Part shown: piece by piece, positions 10,855 through 23,300 of the stretch
Layout: every line of letters begins with the position of its first letter
Position numbering within the stretch: position 1 is the first letter of the stretch
Origin: Immersiella caudata
Taxonomy: Eukaryota; Ascomycota; Sordariomycetes; Sordariales; Lasiosphaeriaceae
Reading direction: 5' to 3'
Length of the DNA: 64,000 nt
Assembly: GCA_030512335.1 (NCBI GenBank)
Contig: JAULSU010000006.1
Location: 3,410,001 to 3,474,000, forward strand
The notes under the pieces: generated by a model
The model's database searches: none
What the model was told of the DNA's origin: nothing
What the model saw: only the letters and a program-made list of their open reading frames with translations
Made by a program: the position numbers and the translations under genes

Positions 10855-12231
10855 TCAGTACCATATGCTTCTTGTTCGGTGATGTGGGATGCTTTCCTGC
10901 CCAGCTGCCTCTATCTCCTTGATGGTGTCGTAGAGGAAGAAGTCGATCAATATGGCGTTGATGTTGACTTCAGGGTGATTCCTTTTTATTTCCCTCCGGA
11001 TCAGCTCGACACACCAAATACTACAGGCTGTGCTCGTCGGGTCAGCAAGGCCAGCACAAAGGACTAGGAATGTCATGAGCTGAGAACCTGAAGGCTTACC
11101 CCTTAGCTGCATTTCCCAGCTCCCTCCAGAGGGGATATCCCTCTTGGCCCTCACAGCCACATCCAGAGGAGGACTGTACGCTATGCACCCCATACTGTTC
11201 AAGATCTGTGGAACGCGGTAGTCTGCAAATATGGTGACTTTGTCGATGTCCCGGAAATCGCCAAGGCCTTCGCCTCCGAAACATGCCCATAAATCGGCCA
11301 CGAAGATTTGGGCGCGCTTGAGGATACGGATAGGCTTTCTTCGTCCTTCAAACCGGTGCTCATCACGGAAGCAGGGAAAGTCTTTGGCCAGAAGGTTTAC
11401 GAGGGCAGCAGCGGAGCCATTTGCCGCTTTGACGAGATTTGTAGGGCTACATTCGTATTTCTATGCCATGTATGTCAGGAGTGGCTCGGGGGAGGCCAGC
11501 GCACAAGGGGTGTTGTCCATCTTGCTAGTGGATGAGATAGCGGTAGATGATACACGTACCTTGTAAAGAACAGTGCCGGCTTCTCGTAAGCAAGCCAGTC
11601 GCTCTCCTAACATGGGCATCTCCTCGTCTGTGCACGACCTGAAGATATGTTTCAGGCTGTCCAGAGTGCATTCTTCTTCATCCTGCCAGAAGTGCGAGTC
11701 CGTAATGGGGATTCCTTGTGAGGTATTTAATCAACCCCCATTTCAACACTCACAAGGCCATGAAACAAAATTGTTGACCACTTGGCAACTTGATGACGGC
11801 AAAGAATACTAAAACCTACCTTCTTCAAGGGCTCGCTGCATCGCGGCAACCAAACTCCAGTAACCGGTCCACCGCTTGTCACGGTATGAAATGGCGAACC
11901 GTTCGGCATCGGACTTCTCCGACCAGAACGAGAAGTTGAGAATATCCATGGTGAAGATGAAGGCGATGGTGGCCTCGTCCTTGGTCTTGGGATGCAGCTC
12001 ATGCTCAGACCACTTGGCGGGCGAGCACTCCTTTTGCTGCATCTGCGAATAGATAGCGGCGGCGGCATTCTTGCAAGACCGCATATCCAGCGCGACATCG
12101 ATCGAGTTGTCGTACACATACTCTGCACCCTCCAAAACACCGGTTTCGGGCTCCTCGCTGATCTTCAGTTTGCCCTGGAGGTGCTGTCTCAACAGAGCCA
12201 GCAGCTCAAGGTCGGGCTCGTCGTCCGACAT
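10855..12231 (-). CDS. Queuosine 5'-phosphate N-glycosylase (Qng1, DUF2419)
   Basis: Salvage enzyme that releases the queuine base from queuosine nucleotides for tRNA modification. Four exons (12231-11820, 11714-11560, 11460-11100, 11027-10855) give 366 residues. Introns 11819-11715, 11559-11461 and 11099-11028 are GT-AG and keep frame. The family block ILNFSFWSE followed by RWTGYWSLVAAMQRALEEGIPITD lies around residues 95-145. Further on IFVADLWACFGG, then a VTIFADYRVPQIL block and the C-terminal INAILIDFFLYDTIKE element match the Q-salvage fold. Fungi do not make queuine and depend on salvage. The start MSDDEPD at 12231 is preferred; the frame is open further upstream to 12567, but that part lacks family sequence. 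Confidence 0.9.
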
Positions 12232-13004
12232 CGCTGGGTTGCTGCGTTCTGAACGAAGGTATGGGATTTCCCTGTCAAGGGTCGGATTTGGTGGACGAGA
12301 CGCTGCTAAAGGACGAATAAAGGGGATAGAAATAGAATGGGATCCAGGGGCGGCCTTTTGGAGTGTGCGTGCTGGTTGAAAGAGGGGATCAAGTTGCCCC
12401 AGCGGATCTTTCACCACGTTGCCAAGCAAATGCGGATGCGGTGACTGGCAACCATCAGGGGTTTTGTTGGAGCAAAAGCGATAGTCGCGTGTCGCTGGCT
12501 TGGTGCCTTTCCAATCAATGAAATGATGCAATGACTCAAGGTGCGTTTTGCTTGTGCAGAGGGGCAAAGCAAATATTGCCGCATATCTCCGTGACAGAAG
12601 ATACCCATATATCTTTTCATCTTTGTCTTCGGATTGATCAACTTTGGGTGATATTCTGAACCAGCGCCCTGGGAATCTGCAGGCCGTGGTGAATTGGCCT
12701 TTCAGCTGACTGCCCTGAACTTTGGGTGGCAGCCATCACAAGGCGACCAATCAGAAACGAGCCCTCCTTCCCTTCCGCAAGTACCCACTAGACCTCGAAC
12801 GCATTTAGCGCGATTGCCTGCCAAAGCTGGGCGTGATGATGATGCTTCCCAGAATTCCAAGCTGAGCTTCCATCTGCGCTGCCGATTTGCGACACGAGCG
12901 CCTTCGCTGCTATTCTCCAACCTGGTAGAATGGCAGAATATTTCTGAAACCATAAGCTCTTCCCCGAGGAAAATACCGATCACATAAGCTGCCGACAACC
13001 CACC
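12232..13004. promoter_or_regulatory. Divergent promoter, Qng1 / UBA2
   Basis: About 770 bases separate the two start codons. The region holds the open upstream extension of the Qng1 frame and otherwise no coding signal. No consensus element can be named with confidence. Confidence 0.5.
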
Positions 13005-15313
13005 ATGTCCGCCATGGAGGCACCGAACGTCGCTGCTGCCTTGGTTGTTCCAGTCGCCATGCCAGCCTTGACTCGTGATAGCTTCAACGCGCAATCGCTT
13101 GGTCGCGGACTGAACGCGCATGTCAAACAGGTACGTACCTTCCCAAGCTGCGTTTTATCGAATCTCCCTCCCCTCCAGCGCACCGATGCGATCTGCCGTC
13201 GCAACCAGACCTACCCACCTTTTTTGTTCCGATCTTCAACTCCCTACGCAAACTTCAAGGCGCCACAGACTCTGCTCCTCTTGCACCTGATTCTACGATG
13301 GATTCGGATCTTGGTTCCTTGCTAATGCTTCCTCCGCAGGCCCGCGTGCTCATGGTCGGAGCTGGCGGAATCGGATGCGAGCTCCTCAAGAATCTTGCCC
13401 TGACGGGCTTTGGCGAAGTCCACATTGTTGATCTCGACACTATCGACCTCAGCAACCTCAATCGTCAGTTCCTCTTCCGGCACGAGCACATCAAGAAGTC
13501 GAAGGCATTGGTAAGTTGGATTATGCAGCTGGCTGGCGCATCAACGTTGCTGACAGGACACCACCTCAGGTTGCGAAAGAGGCGGCGCAAAAGTTCAACC
13601 CGAACGTCAAGATCGTTGCGTACCACGCGAACATCAAAGATGCCGAGTTCAATATTGGGTGGTTTAGCAGCTTCAAGCTGGTGTTCAATGCCCTCGACAA
13701 CCTGGAGGCGAGACGCCATGTCAACAAGATGTGTCTCACGGCAGACGTGCCTCTGATTGAGAGTGGAACAACCGGCTTCAATGGCCAAGTCCAAGTGATT
13801 AAGAAGGGAGTCACGGCCTGCTATGACTGCACACCTAAAGAAACGCCCAAGTCATTCCCAGTATGCACGATTCGCAGCACTCCAAGCCAGCCGATCCACT
13901 GCATTGTCTGGGGGAAGAGTTACCTTCTTAACGAAATTTTCGGCACGAGCGAGGATGAGTCCGCATTTGATCATTCCGTGGATGGAGAGAATGCTAGCGA
14001 GATTGAGGAGCTGAAGAGAGAATCTGCTGCGCTTCGCAAGATCAGGCAGTCGGTCGGCACACCCGAGTTTCCTCAGATGCTTTTCGACAAGGTATTCAAC
14101 ACGGATATCGTTCGACTGCGCTCTATGGAGGACATGTGGAAGGACAGGAAACCACCTGAGCCTCTCGACTATAAGACTCTGATGGAGAAGGCAGCTACCG
14201 CTACCGCGTCGAAAGATACCGTGCTCAAGGGCGCGCAGAAGGTTTGGACTTTGGAAGAGAACCTCGTGGTTTTCAACAACAGTCTCGAGCGGCTAAGCAA
14301 ACGTGTGCTAGACAGCAAAGCGGCAGGTGGATCGGAGGCCCCTATCATAACGTTTGACAAGGATGACGAAGACACCTTGGATTTTGTGGCAGCGAGCGCG
14401 AACATCAGGTCGAGTCTCTTTGGCATCGACCGGAAGTCGAAGTTTGACATCAAGCAGATGGCCGGCAATATCATCCCTGCCATCGCCACAACAAACGCCA
14501 TCGTTGCTGGACTCTGCGTCCTCGAGGCCCTCAAGGTTCTCAGGGGTGAATACGACCAGGCCAAGGAGGTGTTCCTGACGCCGTTTGCCCCAGCCCGTCT
14601 CCTAGGATCCGACAAATCGAGGCCGCCGAACCCCGACTGTCCGGTTTGCGGCGTGTTCCAGAAGCGAGTCTGCGTGGATCTCTCACGAGCAACGCTTAAT
14701 GACCTCGTTGAACACTTCTTGAAAAGCGAGCTGGGTTATGGGGACAAAGAGATCTCCGTCAGCAACGATGTTGGTATCCTGTATGACCCCGACGAGACCG
14801 ACAACCTCACCAAAAAGCTCGCAGATTTGGGTATGCGATTCAATTCCCTAAACTCCGCGCTATGCTAACAGCTGTACAGGAATAAAATCCGATTCCTTTT
14901 TGACAATCGCTGACGAGGACGACGAGGAGCCCTTCGTGAACGTCCAGCTTGCGATTCAGGAAGCGTATGTGATACATTCATTGTACAGGAATTTGGCTGA
15001 CCTGTGTCCCAGCACTGAGCCGCTCCCCGACAAGCCCATCAAGGGTACTTGGGAGGGCCCAATCGTAATCCCGACGAAACCAAAGAAGGCCTCGGAGCCC
15101 GAACCCGAGACGAACGGGAATGGCCTTACCAATGGCAAGCATTCGCTTGAAGAGGCTGTAGACACCAGCACAACAGGCACGGCGAAGCGTCCTTACCCTG
15201 ATGACCCGACTGAGGCTTCTTCCGTGAAGAAGGCCAAAACAGCGCCCGCAGACGACGACGTTGTCATTATAGACGACAGCGCAGGAGGTTTCATCGTAAT
15301 TGACGATGATTGA
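13005..15313 (+). CDS. UBA2: SUMO-activating enzyme catalytic subunit UBA2
   Basis: Adenylates SUMO and carries it as a thioester, working with Aos1, mainly in the nucleus. Four exons (13005-13130, 13340-13510, 13570-14830, 14880-15313) give 663 residues. The nucleotide motif VGAGGIGCELLKNLAL lies near residue 47. CYDC (C183, C186) and CPVC (C456, C459) are the zinc-binding pairs. The catalytic cysteine is C198 in VCTIRSTPSQPIHCIVW. The ubiquitin-fold domain follows CPVC. The acidic C-terminus ends in two hydrophobic patches flanked by Asp (DDVVIIDD and GFIVIDDD), which look like SUMO-interacting motifs. The first intron is long at 209 bases. It converges with the next gene, with stops 57 bases apart. 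Confidence 0.94.
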
Positions 15314-15370
15314 TTCCGATTTTTTCTGCGAAGTCGACGGCCCATGGTCGACGACCGCCTATCAATGCCT

Positions 15371-16504
15371 TCAGACCGCGCTGAGACCGCCGTCAAGATT
15401 GAGGATACAGTTGGATGCGTAGTCGTTCGCTGCAAGAAACAAGGCAGCATCGGCGACCTCATCTGGCGTCCCTAATCGGTTAAGAGGGATTTTCATTTTC
15501 GCCACTAGATTTCCCAGATCTTTCACAGAGATGGGCATGTAAAATTAGCCACGACTATCTCGCCCACGCAGTGTACGAGTAAGAAGGATGGTGGGGGATG
15601 AACGGGTTGGCTCAGCCACTGGCGCAACCAGCGTTGAAGGAGAGCTGCGCTGCTTAGAGACACAGGACCCGCGGCACCAGCGGCAGTGAGAATGCGAAGT
15701 AAACAGTGGCTCGGTGGCAGTGAAGGGGGGAACTCTCCAAGACTGCAATCTGGAGGTCTTTCATACCTTTCGTCATGTCAGTAGCTATGTAGCCTGGCAC
15801 TATGGCATTTACTCTAACACCAGCTGGGGCATACTCGGCGGCCAAAGACGTGGTCAGACCTGAAATACGAAACGTTAACGCTCGAGTGAACAAGCCACAT
15901 GGATCCAGTGATACAAGTCAAGCATACCAAGAAGTCCGGCCTTCGAGGCGGCATAGACAGATGTTCCAGCAACCCCTTTGAATGCGAGGAGGCTGGAGAC
16001 GTTGATGATGCATGACGTATATCCATCTGTGGACCTGCAGTTACGCATCATCTGGCGGCCAATCCACTTGCAGCCGTATATTGCACCCTGAAGATTGGTC
16101 GCCAAGATATCTTCCATCGGCTTAGGATCTGTTCTAGCAAGCAAGGAGTTCTGTGTGATGCCAGCACAGTTGACTAGGATGTCGAGTTCGGGCTAATTTA
16201 TGAGGTTAGGGAATTCGTTCATCTTAGTGTAGACAAGACCACCCACGGTCATTTTTGCTAAATATTTCCAGTTTTCTGGAACCCGTACGTCATGTTCGTG
16301 GGCTTCTAGACGCATCGAGGAGGGGTCTTGTACGCCAGAGAGCTTTTTGATCTCGTCGCGTGCGCCGATGAGTGCTTCTTGGCTGCGTCCAAGCATCAAC
16401 ACCCTCGCGCCCTCCATGGCGAAGCGCATTGCGATGGCCTTGCCGATTCCTCGCGAGGCGCCTGTGACGGCGGCAGTCCTGCCGAGGAGCTTGGGGGCGT
16501 TCAT
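15371..16504 (-). CDS. 3-ketoacyl-ACP reductase-like SDR (Oar1/CBR4 type)
   Basis: NAD(P)H-dependent short-chain dehydrogenase, by resemblance the reductase of mitochondrial type II fatty acid synthesis. Four exons (16504-16247, 16192-15928, 15859-15767, 15519-15371) give 254 residues. Cofactor motif TGASRGIG (about 14-21), NCAG, and the catalytic Ser in INVSS, with YAASK (Tyr and Lys), are all present, followed by VRVNAIVPGYIATDMTK and the final strand LDGGL. Introns are 16246-16193, 15927-15860 and 15766-15520. The last, 247 bases, is unusually long here, but its removal restores MTKDLGNL, which aligns with the family. No strong presequence is seen, so cellular location is not settled. Confidence 0.85.
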
Positions 16505-17022
16505 CTTGATACTCCTTTCGAACTTGAGAAGCGCGTGCGTGGCTCACGCGGGGCGCTCGTCAAGAGAATACTCAAAGCCGTTGCCGCCGTGTCAAGACGC
16601 GCTGACATGTGCCACAGGCTGTGAAAACGGCGTGGGGCGCCTGTCCGTCAGGGGTTGGGTAGCTTTCAGGGCGGGGCGGGGCGGGGAGCGCCCCTGCGGA
16701 TCAATCGCAGATTGGCTTCTTTTACTGGGCAGCGACGATTTCCGCTGTGCGTTCAGGGCCGGGCACAGGGTGCACACCACCTGAAGGCGGGATCTCGCAA
16801 CCCTCTAGGCCGACGACTTGGCACATGCGGCTCCTCTCGGAGAGTTAAACTGTCTTTACTTTGGAGGATCTGGCAACCTCGATGCGTTTGCCTGCGACTT
16901 GCCCCCTCAATTGTGCCGACCGAGACACCACCGCGCGAGAGACACCAAATCAGCAACTTTTTGCCGATTGCCTGCCGAGTTCTATCGGTTGATGCGAAGC
17001 GCTCAACCGCGACCGCCTCCGA
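16505..17022. promoter_or_regulatory. Divergent promoter, reductase / phosphatase, with G-quadruplex-like tract
   Basis: About 520 bases separate two divergent start codons. A run of four G-blocks (GGGCGGGGCGGGGCGGGG, 16670-16687) fits the four-run G-quadruplex pattern and is also GC-box-like. Its position about 180 bases upstream of the reductase start suggests a promoter element. Confidence 0.6.
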
Positions 17023-19047
17023 ATGAAATCTGCCAACCGTGGCTCGAGCCACGGCTCGGAGCCCCTGGCGCCCACGCAATCAACATCGCCCGCAGCGAAG
17101 GGGGCCGAGAATGGCATTGTCGATGCGGGACTCAAAAGCCAAGATCACTGTATGTTTGCCTGCCTGGCGCTTTGGGGGTTGGTTGTACATGGCGCGGGGC
17201 GCGCGGGGAGATATGCTCGGACTCTGGTCGCGTCGCAAAATCTCCATTCTACATGTCTTCACTCGCTCGGGCGCACTGGGAATTCTTGTCTTCTATTAGA
17301 GGCCAGTTGCTAATGCTCCGGCAGACAGGCGAGCACTCCCAAAATGGCGATACGCTTTGCGACAACGACTCCTACCTCTCGTGCGGTGGGAGACGCCATA
17401 TCTTGCCTGGCTCCAGAACGCACTGCGCACACCAGCCCTCGATAGCTATTTTGCCATCACTGCGAACCTTGGCACACATACATTTTTCATGACTGCCTTG
17501 CCCATCATGTTCTGGTGTGGCTTCCCGGACTTTGGAAAGGGGTGAGCAATACACAGGCAAACTGCTTTGGGGAGAGATTGGACACGGCGCTGACGGTGAT
17601 ATGCAGGCTCGTTCGAATCCTCGCCGCCGGTGTCTTCTTTTCCGGCTGGCTGAAAGATTTGTGCTCGCTCCCACGACCTCTCTCTCCACCTCTGCACCGT
17701 ATCACCATGTCTGGATCCGTCGCCCTCGAGTATGGCTTTCCGTCAACACACTCGGCAAACGCCGTGTCGGTCGCAGTCTACTCCGTCCTCGTCTTGCGAA
17801 GCGAGAGTAACATCTTTTCGCCTACTATGACACTGGCGCTCGAGATTCTGGCCTACTTGTACACTGTCTCCATTGTCTTTGGTCGTTTGTACTGCGGCAT
17901 GCATGGCTTCTTGGATGTAATCGTTGGCTCGCTCATGGGCGCTGCCATCTCATTGTTCGAGTTTTACACTGCTCCCATTACGGAGAAGTGGATGTACTCG
18001 AGCTCATGGGTTGCACCCCTGGTTCTGGCTCTTGCCATCGTCGTCCTTGTCCGAGTCCATCCCGAGCCAGCCGACGACTGCCCCTGCTTTGACGACAGCG
18101 TCGCGTTTGCGGGCGTCGTCATCGGAATCGAGTCTGGCATGTGGCATGTCGCAAATTCGTACCTTGGCTCTATCTACTACGGGTCAGCTGCTACATTCGA
18201 TCTGTCAGCATTGGGTTGGCCAGTAGCGTTGGGGCGCGTCGTCTTCGGCGTTCTAATCGTATTTGCCTGGCGCGAGGTTGCCAAGCCAACGCTGCTGCGC
18301 TTCCTCCCACACCTCTTCCGTGTCATCGAAACCCACGGCTGGTCGTTGCCTCGGCGCTACTTTGTTCCCGCTTCCGAGTACAAGGACGTTCCGCTACACG
18401 TTCGCGACGACACGGTGCTGCCAAGCGTCACGGACTTTCCCAAGATGGTCCGTAGCATTCGTGGCCCGGGCCGCGGTAGATCCGTGAGCATCGGCCCTCA
18501 GAGCGCCGCCGATGCGTATGAGACGCTGGCATATCGGGAGCGACGACGGAGAGAGAGTCTCGAAAGCGAAAATGGCAGCGTGCGACCGAAGCGCAGTCTG
18601 ATGGACTTGAAGGAGAAGGCTGCTGAGGAAGCGGCCATTGAGGGAGAGGACCAGACGGGGACCTGCTCCCAGGCATCAGGTGTACAAAGCGGCAGTCTGG
18701 CTGAGTATGAGCATATGATGGGCAAGGGAACGATGGCTGGCGATAAGCAGTCACTGCAAAACCCGAATGGAACAGCCGTAAAGGGTGAAGATGGGGACGA
18801 GCTCGGTGAGCAGGAGATGTTCTCGCAGCTGGCCAAGCCTAGAGTAAGATACGACGTGGAGGTGGTAACCAAGCTGGTTGTTTATACAGGTATGTCCCGG
18901 TTCCAATGTTAAAGCGTACTTATGCACGCACCAGACTCAGACTAACGTGGCTATCATGCAGGAATTGGGTTTTTGGCGGTAGATGGTATTCTCCTGGCAT
19001 TTGAACTGGTTGGGTTGGGCGCTGGCCACCTTGCCCTGCGATCTTAG
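17023..19047 (+). CDS. LCB3: Sphingoid long-chain base phosphate phosphatase (Lcb3/Ysr3 type, PAP2)
   Basis: Endoplasmic-reticulum membrane enzyme that dephosphorylates (dihydro)sphingosine 1-phosphate. Four exons (17023-17149, 17325-17541, 17607-18889, 18962-19047) give 570 residues. The entry signature DHYRRALPKWRYALR is restored across intron 1. The three PAP2 motifs are intact: KDLCSLPRP (about 131-139), PSTHS (about 160) and FGRLYCGMHGFLD (about 206-215). Several hydrophobic helices surround them, with a soluble region rich in Arg, Glu and Ser between about 365 and 530. The last exon supplies a final membrane helix (GFLAVDGILLAFELVGLGAG). Length is somewhat above yeast Lcb3. Confidence 0.92.
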
Positions 19048-20316
19048 AGCGCGGCTCTGCTCTCGAGAGCGATGCATTCTTGTCTATGGCATTTTTGTCA
19101 TCTGGTTATACTCGTAATGAACGGACACATAATGAAGGCCACGATTGTATGGGAGCAGCTCGCAGTCCAGCCTCGCCGTGGTGTTTCTTGATGCGCGCGG
19201 TGCCTTGGATACTTTGCTGGGGTGCTGCGGGACTGAACTGGCCTATGCTACAAACCGACGCACTCTCGTTGTGATCGTTGAGAGCAGCGCCTTGCCGTTC
19301 ATGCTAGGGTCCAGCTAGAGAGCGACAGCAGGATTTTGCGCTTGATAGCCTGCTTTGATGTCGGTGTTTCACCGATGCTGAGAAGACAGTCTTCCATGCA
19401 ACACCTGCAGATCACTGAACACGAAGAGCGCAACGGATAGTGCTAAACACTTATGGCCATGTTGACAGTATGGACTTCAGACGGTGAGAGCCAAGTGACG
19501 TTTGCAATTCAGCAGCGTGAGGTCAGCTCGAAACACAGATTGAGCCGGGGTTTAGCCTGCATTGCGTCAATCACGTGCATACTCCATGCGAGCGACCCAT
19601 TCAGTGGTGACTGCCCTTTTGGGCGTAGTCCCGGATTAGAATTTAACAAAGTTTTCACCACACATTGAGTCTCCCTGCGCGAATGCCGCCCGCCCTTGCC
19701 ATCTTGCGACAAAGCCTCCACTGTCTGGCCAAGAGAGTGAAAGGCCTTTGAACCTGACTGCTACCTTTTTTTGTGCAACATTCGCCCCTCGGAGTTGCGG
19801 ATATTTTTGGATGAACTTGAGCCTCCAAAAATTTCTTGAGGCAATTGGGACTGGCTGACTGACGTTAAATTCGCCTTCTTCCCCTTGAGCAAGCTGAAGT
19901 CGCAGGTCCACAGTCGCACCTGGAAGGTGCCCACTAACCGAAAATTGGCTAGCGGGTCCAAGCAGTCCTCCCTCTTTTGGTTCACGCCCACATTTAATCT
20001 GATCGGCCCAGATTCCTCTCAAATCGGCCCACAGGCGGGCGAACACAGCGCCCAGCAGCGAGCAAACCAGACACCCCATCGTCCCCCAACCCCCCCCGCT
20101 GTTGGCGAAACCACGAACCCCCAAGTTAATCGAACCTGACCTTCAATCTGCCATTTTCTGCTGCATCGCACTCGGCACTTGGAAAAGCGCCTAGGCGCAC
20201 CCTTCTGTCGATCTGTGATACCAGAAGGCCCCGTATTCTGCACTGGAGTCGCCGACCACACCCGTCGCCGCCGTCGCAGCACAATTCGGACGCATCCACA
20301 TGTAGCATCCGGTATC
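19048..20316. other. Intergenic and probable long leader of the demethylase gene
   Basis: A 1.27-kb stretch without a supported gene. Frames at 19636-20124 (minus) and 19885-20139 (plus) are low-complexity and overlap each other. It ends in CT-rich sequence leading to ATG 20317, typical of fungal leaders. Confidence 0.5.
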
Positions 20317-23300
20317 ATGTCCACCGAAGCGATTGGCGCTGCGGCGCCCGAGGCGACAATCGTCACGGGCGTCGCTGAGCCGTCCGCCGGCACCAGCTCC
20401 AAGCATACCGGTCTGCATTCGCCACCCGACAGCAATAATGCGATGAACCTCGACGGCAGCGATTCCGAGTTGAGCGACATCGACGAGGTGGCCGACAAGC
20501 TCAACGACAAGCCCCATGTCGCCGCACCCATCCCGACCGAGGAGCCCTCGCCGACTACCGACCCGGAACCCAAGGTCGAGCCCGAGGTCGAGGACATCGG
20601 CGAGGTGCTTCCGGACCACTGGTCAGGCACGGTTCCCGTCTTCAAGCCAACGATGAAGCAGTTCCGGGAGTTCAAGCTCTTCGTAAGTCCCCATTGGTCA
20701 TGGCGCAACTGTTGTGCGCCGTGCTCTACTAACACTATAATGTAGATGGAGAAGGTCGACCAGTACGGCATGAAGTCCGGCATCATCAAGATTATCCCTC
20801 CCCAAGAGTGGAAGGAATCCCTGGCGCCATTGGACGAGATGGTCAAGCAGATCCGTGTGCGCGAGCCGATCAAGCAGGATATCATGGGTTCCAACGGAAC
20901 GTATCGACAAGTCAACATACTCCATGGGCGGTCTTACAACCTGCCCCAGTGGAGGCAGCTCTGCGATCAGAGCGAACACCAGCCTCCGGCGCGGCGAGGT
21001 GAACGCCGCGCAAACGCCGAGAAGCACAAACCCGCACACCGGTCCACCCGCTCTTCTGGCGCATCCAAGAGTGGAGGCAACCAGGCAAAGAAGCGGAAGG
21101 GCAAAGCCACCCGGCGGTCGGCAGCGAACGAAGACGCCGAGGACGAGGAAAGGCCGATGACCCCCGTCTCACCCCCGCCAGAGAAAGAAGAGGTGGTCGA
21201 ATCAGTTGAGAAGGACCCTGGCGTTAAGGAGGAGGAATGTGAAGACGACGACGACGCCGCCCCGGTGGTGCGCAGGATGGGCTTTGCGAGGCAGTCGAAG
21301 CCCAAGACGCAGTCAACGTCGGCGCGCAGGAAATATCAACGCCGCGAAGGATCCGCAAGAATCGACGAGGAGGCCTTTCGGGACTGGGACTACCGAATGG
21401 ACGTCTCCGACTATACCCCTGAGCGCTGTGAAGAGTTGGAACGGATATACTGGAAGACTCTGACCTATGCGCCGCCTTTGTATGGAGCCGACTTGATGGG
21501 TACTTTGTTCCACGAAGACCTTGACACATGGAACCTGAACAAGCTGCCCAACCTACTCGACGTTCTCGGCACCAAAGTTCCCGGCGTCAACACTGCCTAC
21601 TTGTACTTGGGGATGTGGAAAGCCACGTTCGCATGGCACTTGGAAGACGTTGACTTGTACAGCATCAACTATCTCCACTTCGGCGCCCCAAAACAGTGGT
21701 ATAGTATCTCCCAGGCTGACGCACGACGCTTTGAGGCTGCGATGAAGAATATATGGCCGACCGAAGCAAAGGCCTGCGATCAGTTCCTCAGGCACAAGGC
21801 ATTCCTCATCTCTCCGGCCCATCTGAAACAAAACTATGGCATCACGGTCAACAAATGTCTCTCATTCCCAGGCGAATTCGTGGTGACGTATCCCTACGGC
21901 TACCACTCAGGCTACAATCTCGGTTACAACTGCGCCGAAGCAGTCAACTTCGCGCTAGACAGCTGGCTCCCCATGGGGAAGATCGCCAAGAAGTGCCAGT
22001 GTGCACAGGCCCAGGACAGTGTCTGGGTTGATGTGTACGAAATAGAGCGCAAGCTGCGGGGGGAGGAGACGGAGTATGAGGAAACGGAGGATGAAGAGGA
22101 GGAAGACGATGAAGACGACGATAACGACACAGGGCTTCCCAGCCCACCTTCAAGTCACACCGTCCGCGTCAAGGCCCCGGGTAAGAAACGGAAGCGTGGA
22201 GCTGACGGTCAGGGTGAGCGGAAGGCAAAGAAGATTCGACTCCGTCTTAAGTCGTATGTCGAACCGCCATGCTGCCTCTGCCCGCACGATATTCCCGGAG
22301 CAGAGATGATGCCGACCGAAGATGGCCGGCAGGCACATCGGATGTGTGCTCTATATCTCCCAGAGACGTATATTGAGACCGTGGACGACAAGGAAGTTGT
22401 TGTCAATATCAATGGTATCGACAAGGCTCGTCTAGAGTTGAAGTGTCTGTACTGTCGCTCCAAAAAGGGCGCGTGCTTCCAATGCTCGCAGAAGAAGTGT
22501 CCAAGAGCATACCACGCGACCTGCGCCGCGGCAGCTGGCGTCTTTGTGGAGGAGGCAGAAGTGCCAGTCATTGGGGAAGACGGGACAGAATACAAGGAAC
22601 AGGCGTTTGAGTTCAGTTGTCGCTTCCACAGGACCAAGCGGGACAAGAAGCATGAAGGAGAGGCTCTCGAGGACAACAAACAGATCCGCGAGGCGGCAGC
22701 AGCACTTAAGAAGCACGACATCTGCCAGATACAGTTCTTCCGTGGAGACATTTTCGCCGGAGTGGTGTTGGAGAATCGCCATGATGAGGAGACGTTGCTT
22801 CTCCACGTCATCCCCAACGGGTATGTTGGTAAAAGTCGACTTGGGTGGCACAGGCTAACAATCACCAGTGATCGCGTCGAAGTTGAGTGGAAGTGGCTCC
22901 TCCTCCCTGACCCCGCAGACTTCCGTCTGCCCAAGGCGTCTCCGAACGCCATTCCCATGCCGACATCGAGGAAGGCCCAGAAGGAGCTCAACGCCAAGAG
23001 GCCAGTGGACGATACCCCTAGGAAAGACGATGAGTTTGCTGCTGGTTTCATCTGGGCCGAGTTCCATGCTGGTGACGACGTGAAGAATGGCGCGCAGGTC
23101 AAGCTGGATTTGTCCAAGGAGAACCAGATCTGGCACTACCTTGGGAAGACATCCACAGAGTTAAGGGCTCAGTACACAGAGGACATCACCAAGCCGCTGC
23201 ACAACCTGAAGAGCAACTTCTTGGATTCGATACCGAAGCCAGCCAAACCCGCACCAATGGCCGCGCCCCCCAAGCCGAAACGGCAATACCTAGCAGCATA

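Noticed and set aside
17609..17625. GTTCGAATCC as a tRNA T-loop
   Set aside because: It lies inside the sphingoid phosphatase coding exon and no cloverleaf can be formed around it.
22209..23117. 302-residue minus-strand frame opposite the histone demethylase
   Set aside because: It is antisense to the PHD and Tudor-like region, which has clear domain motifs; the frame has no family signal.
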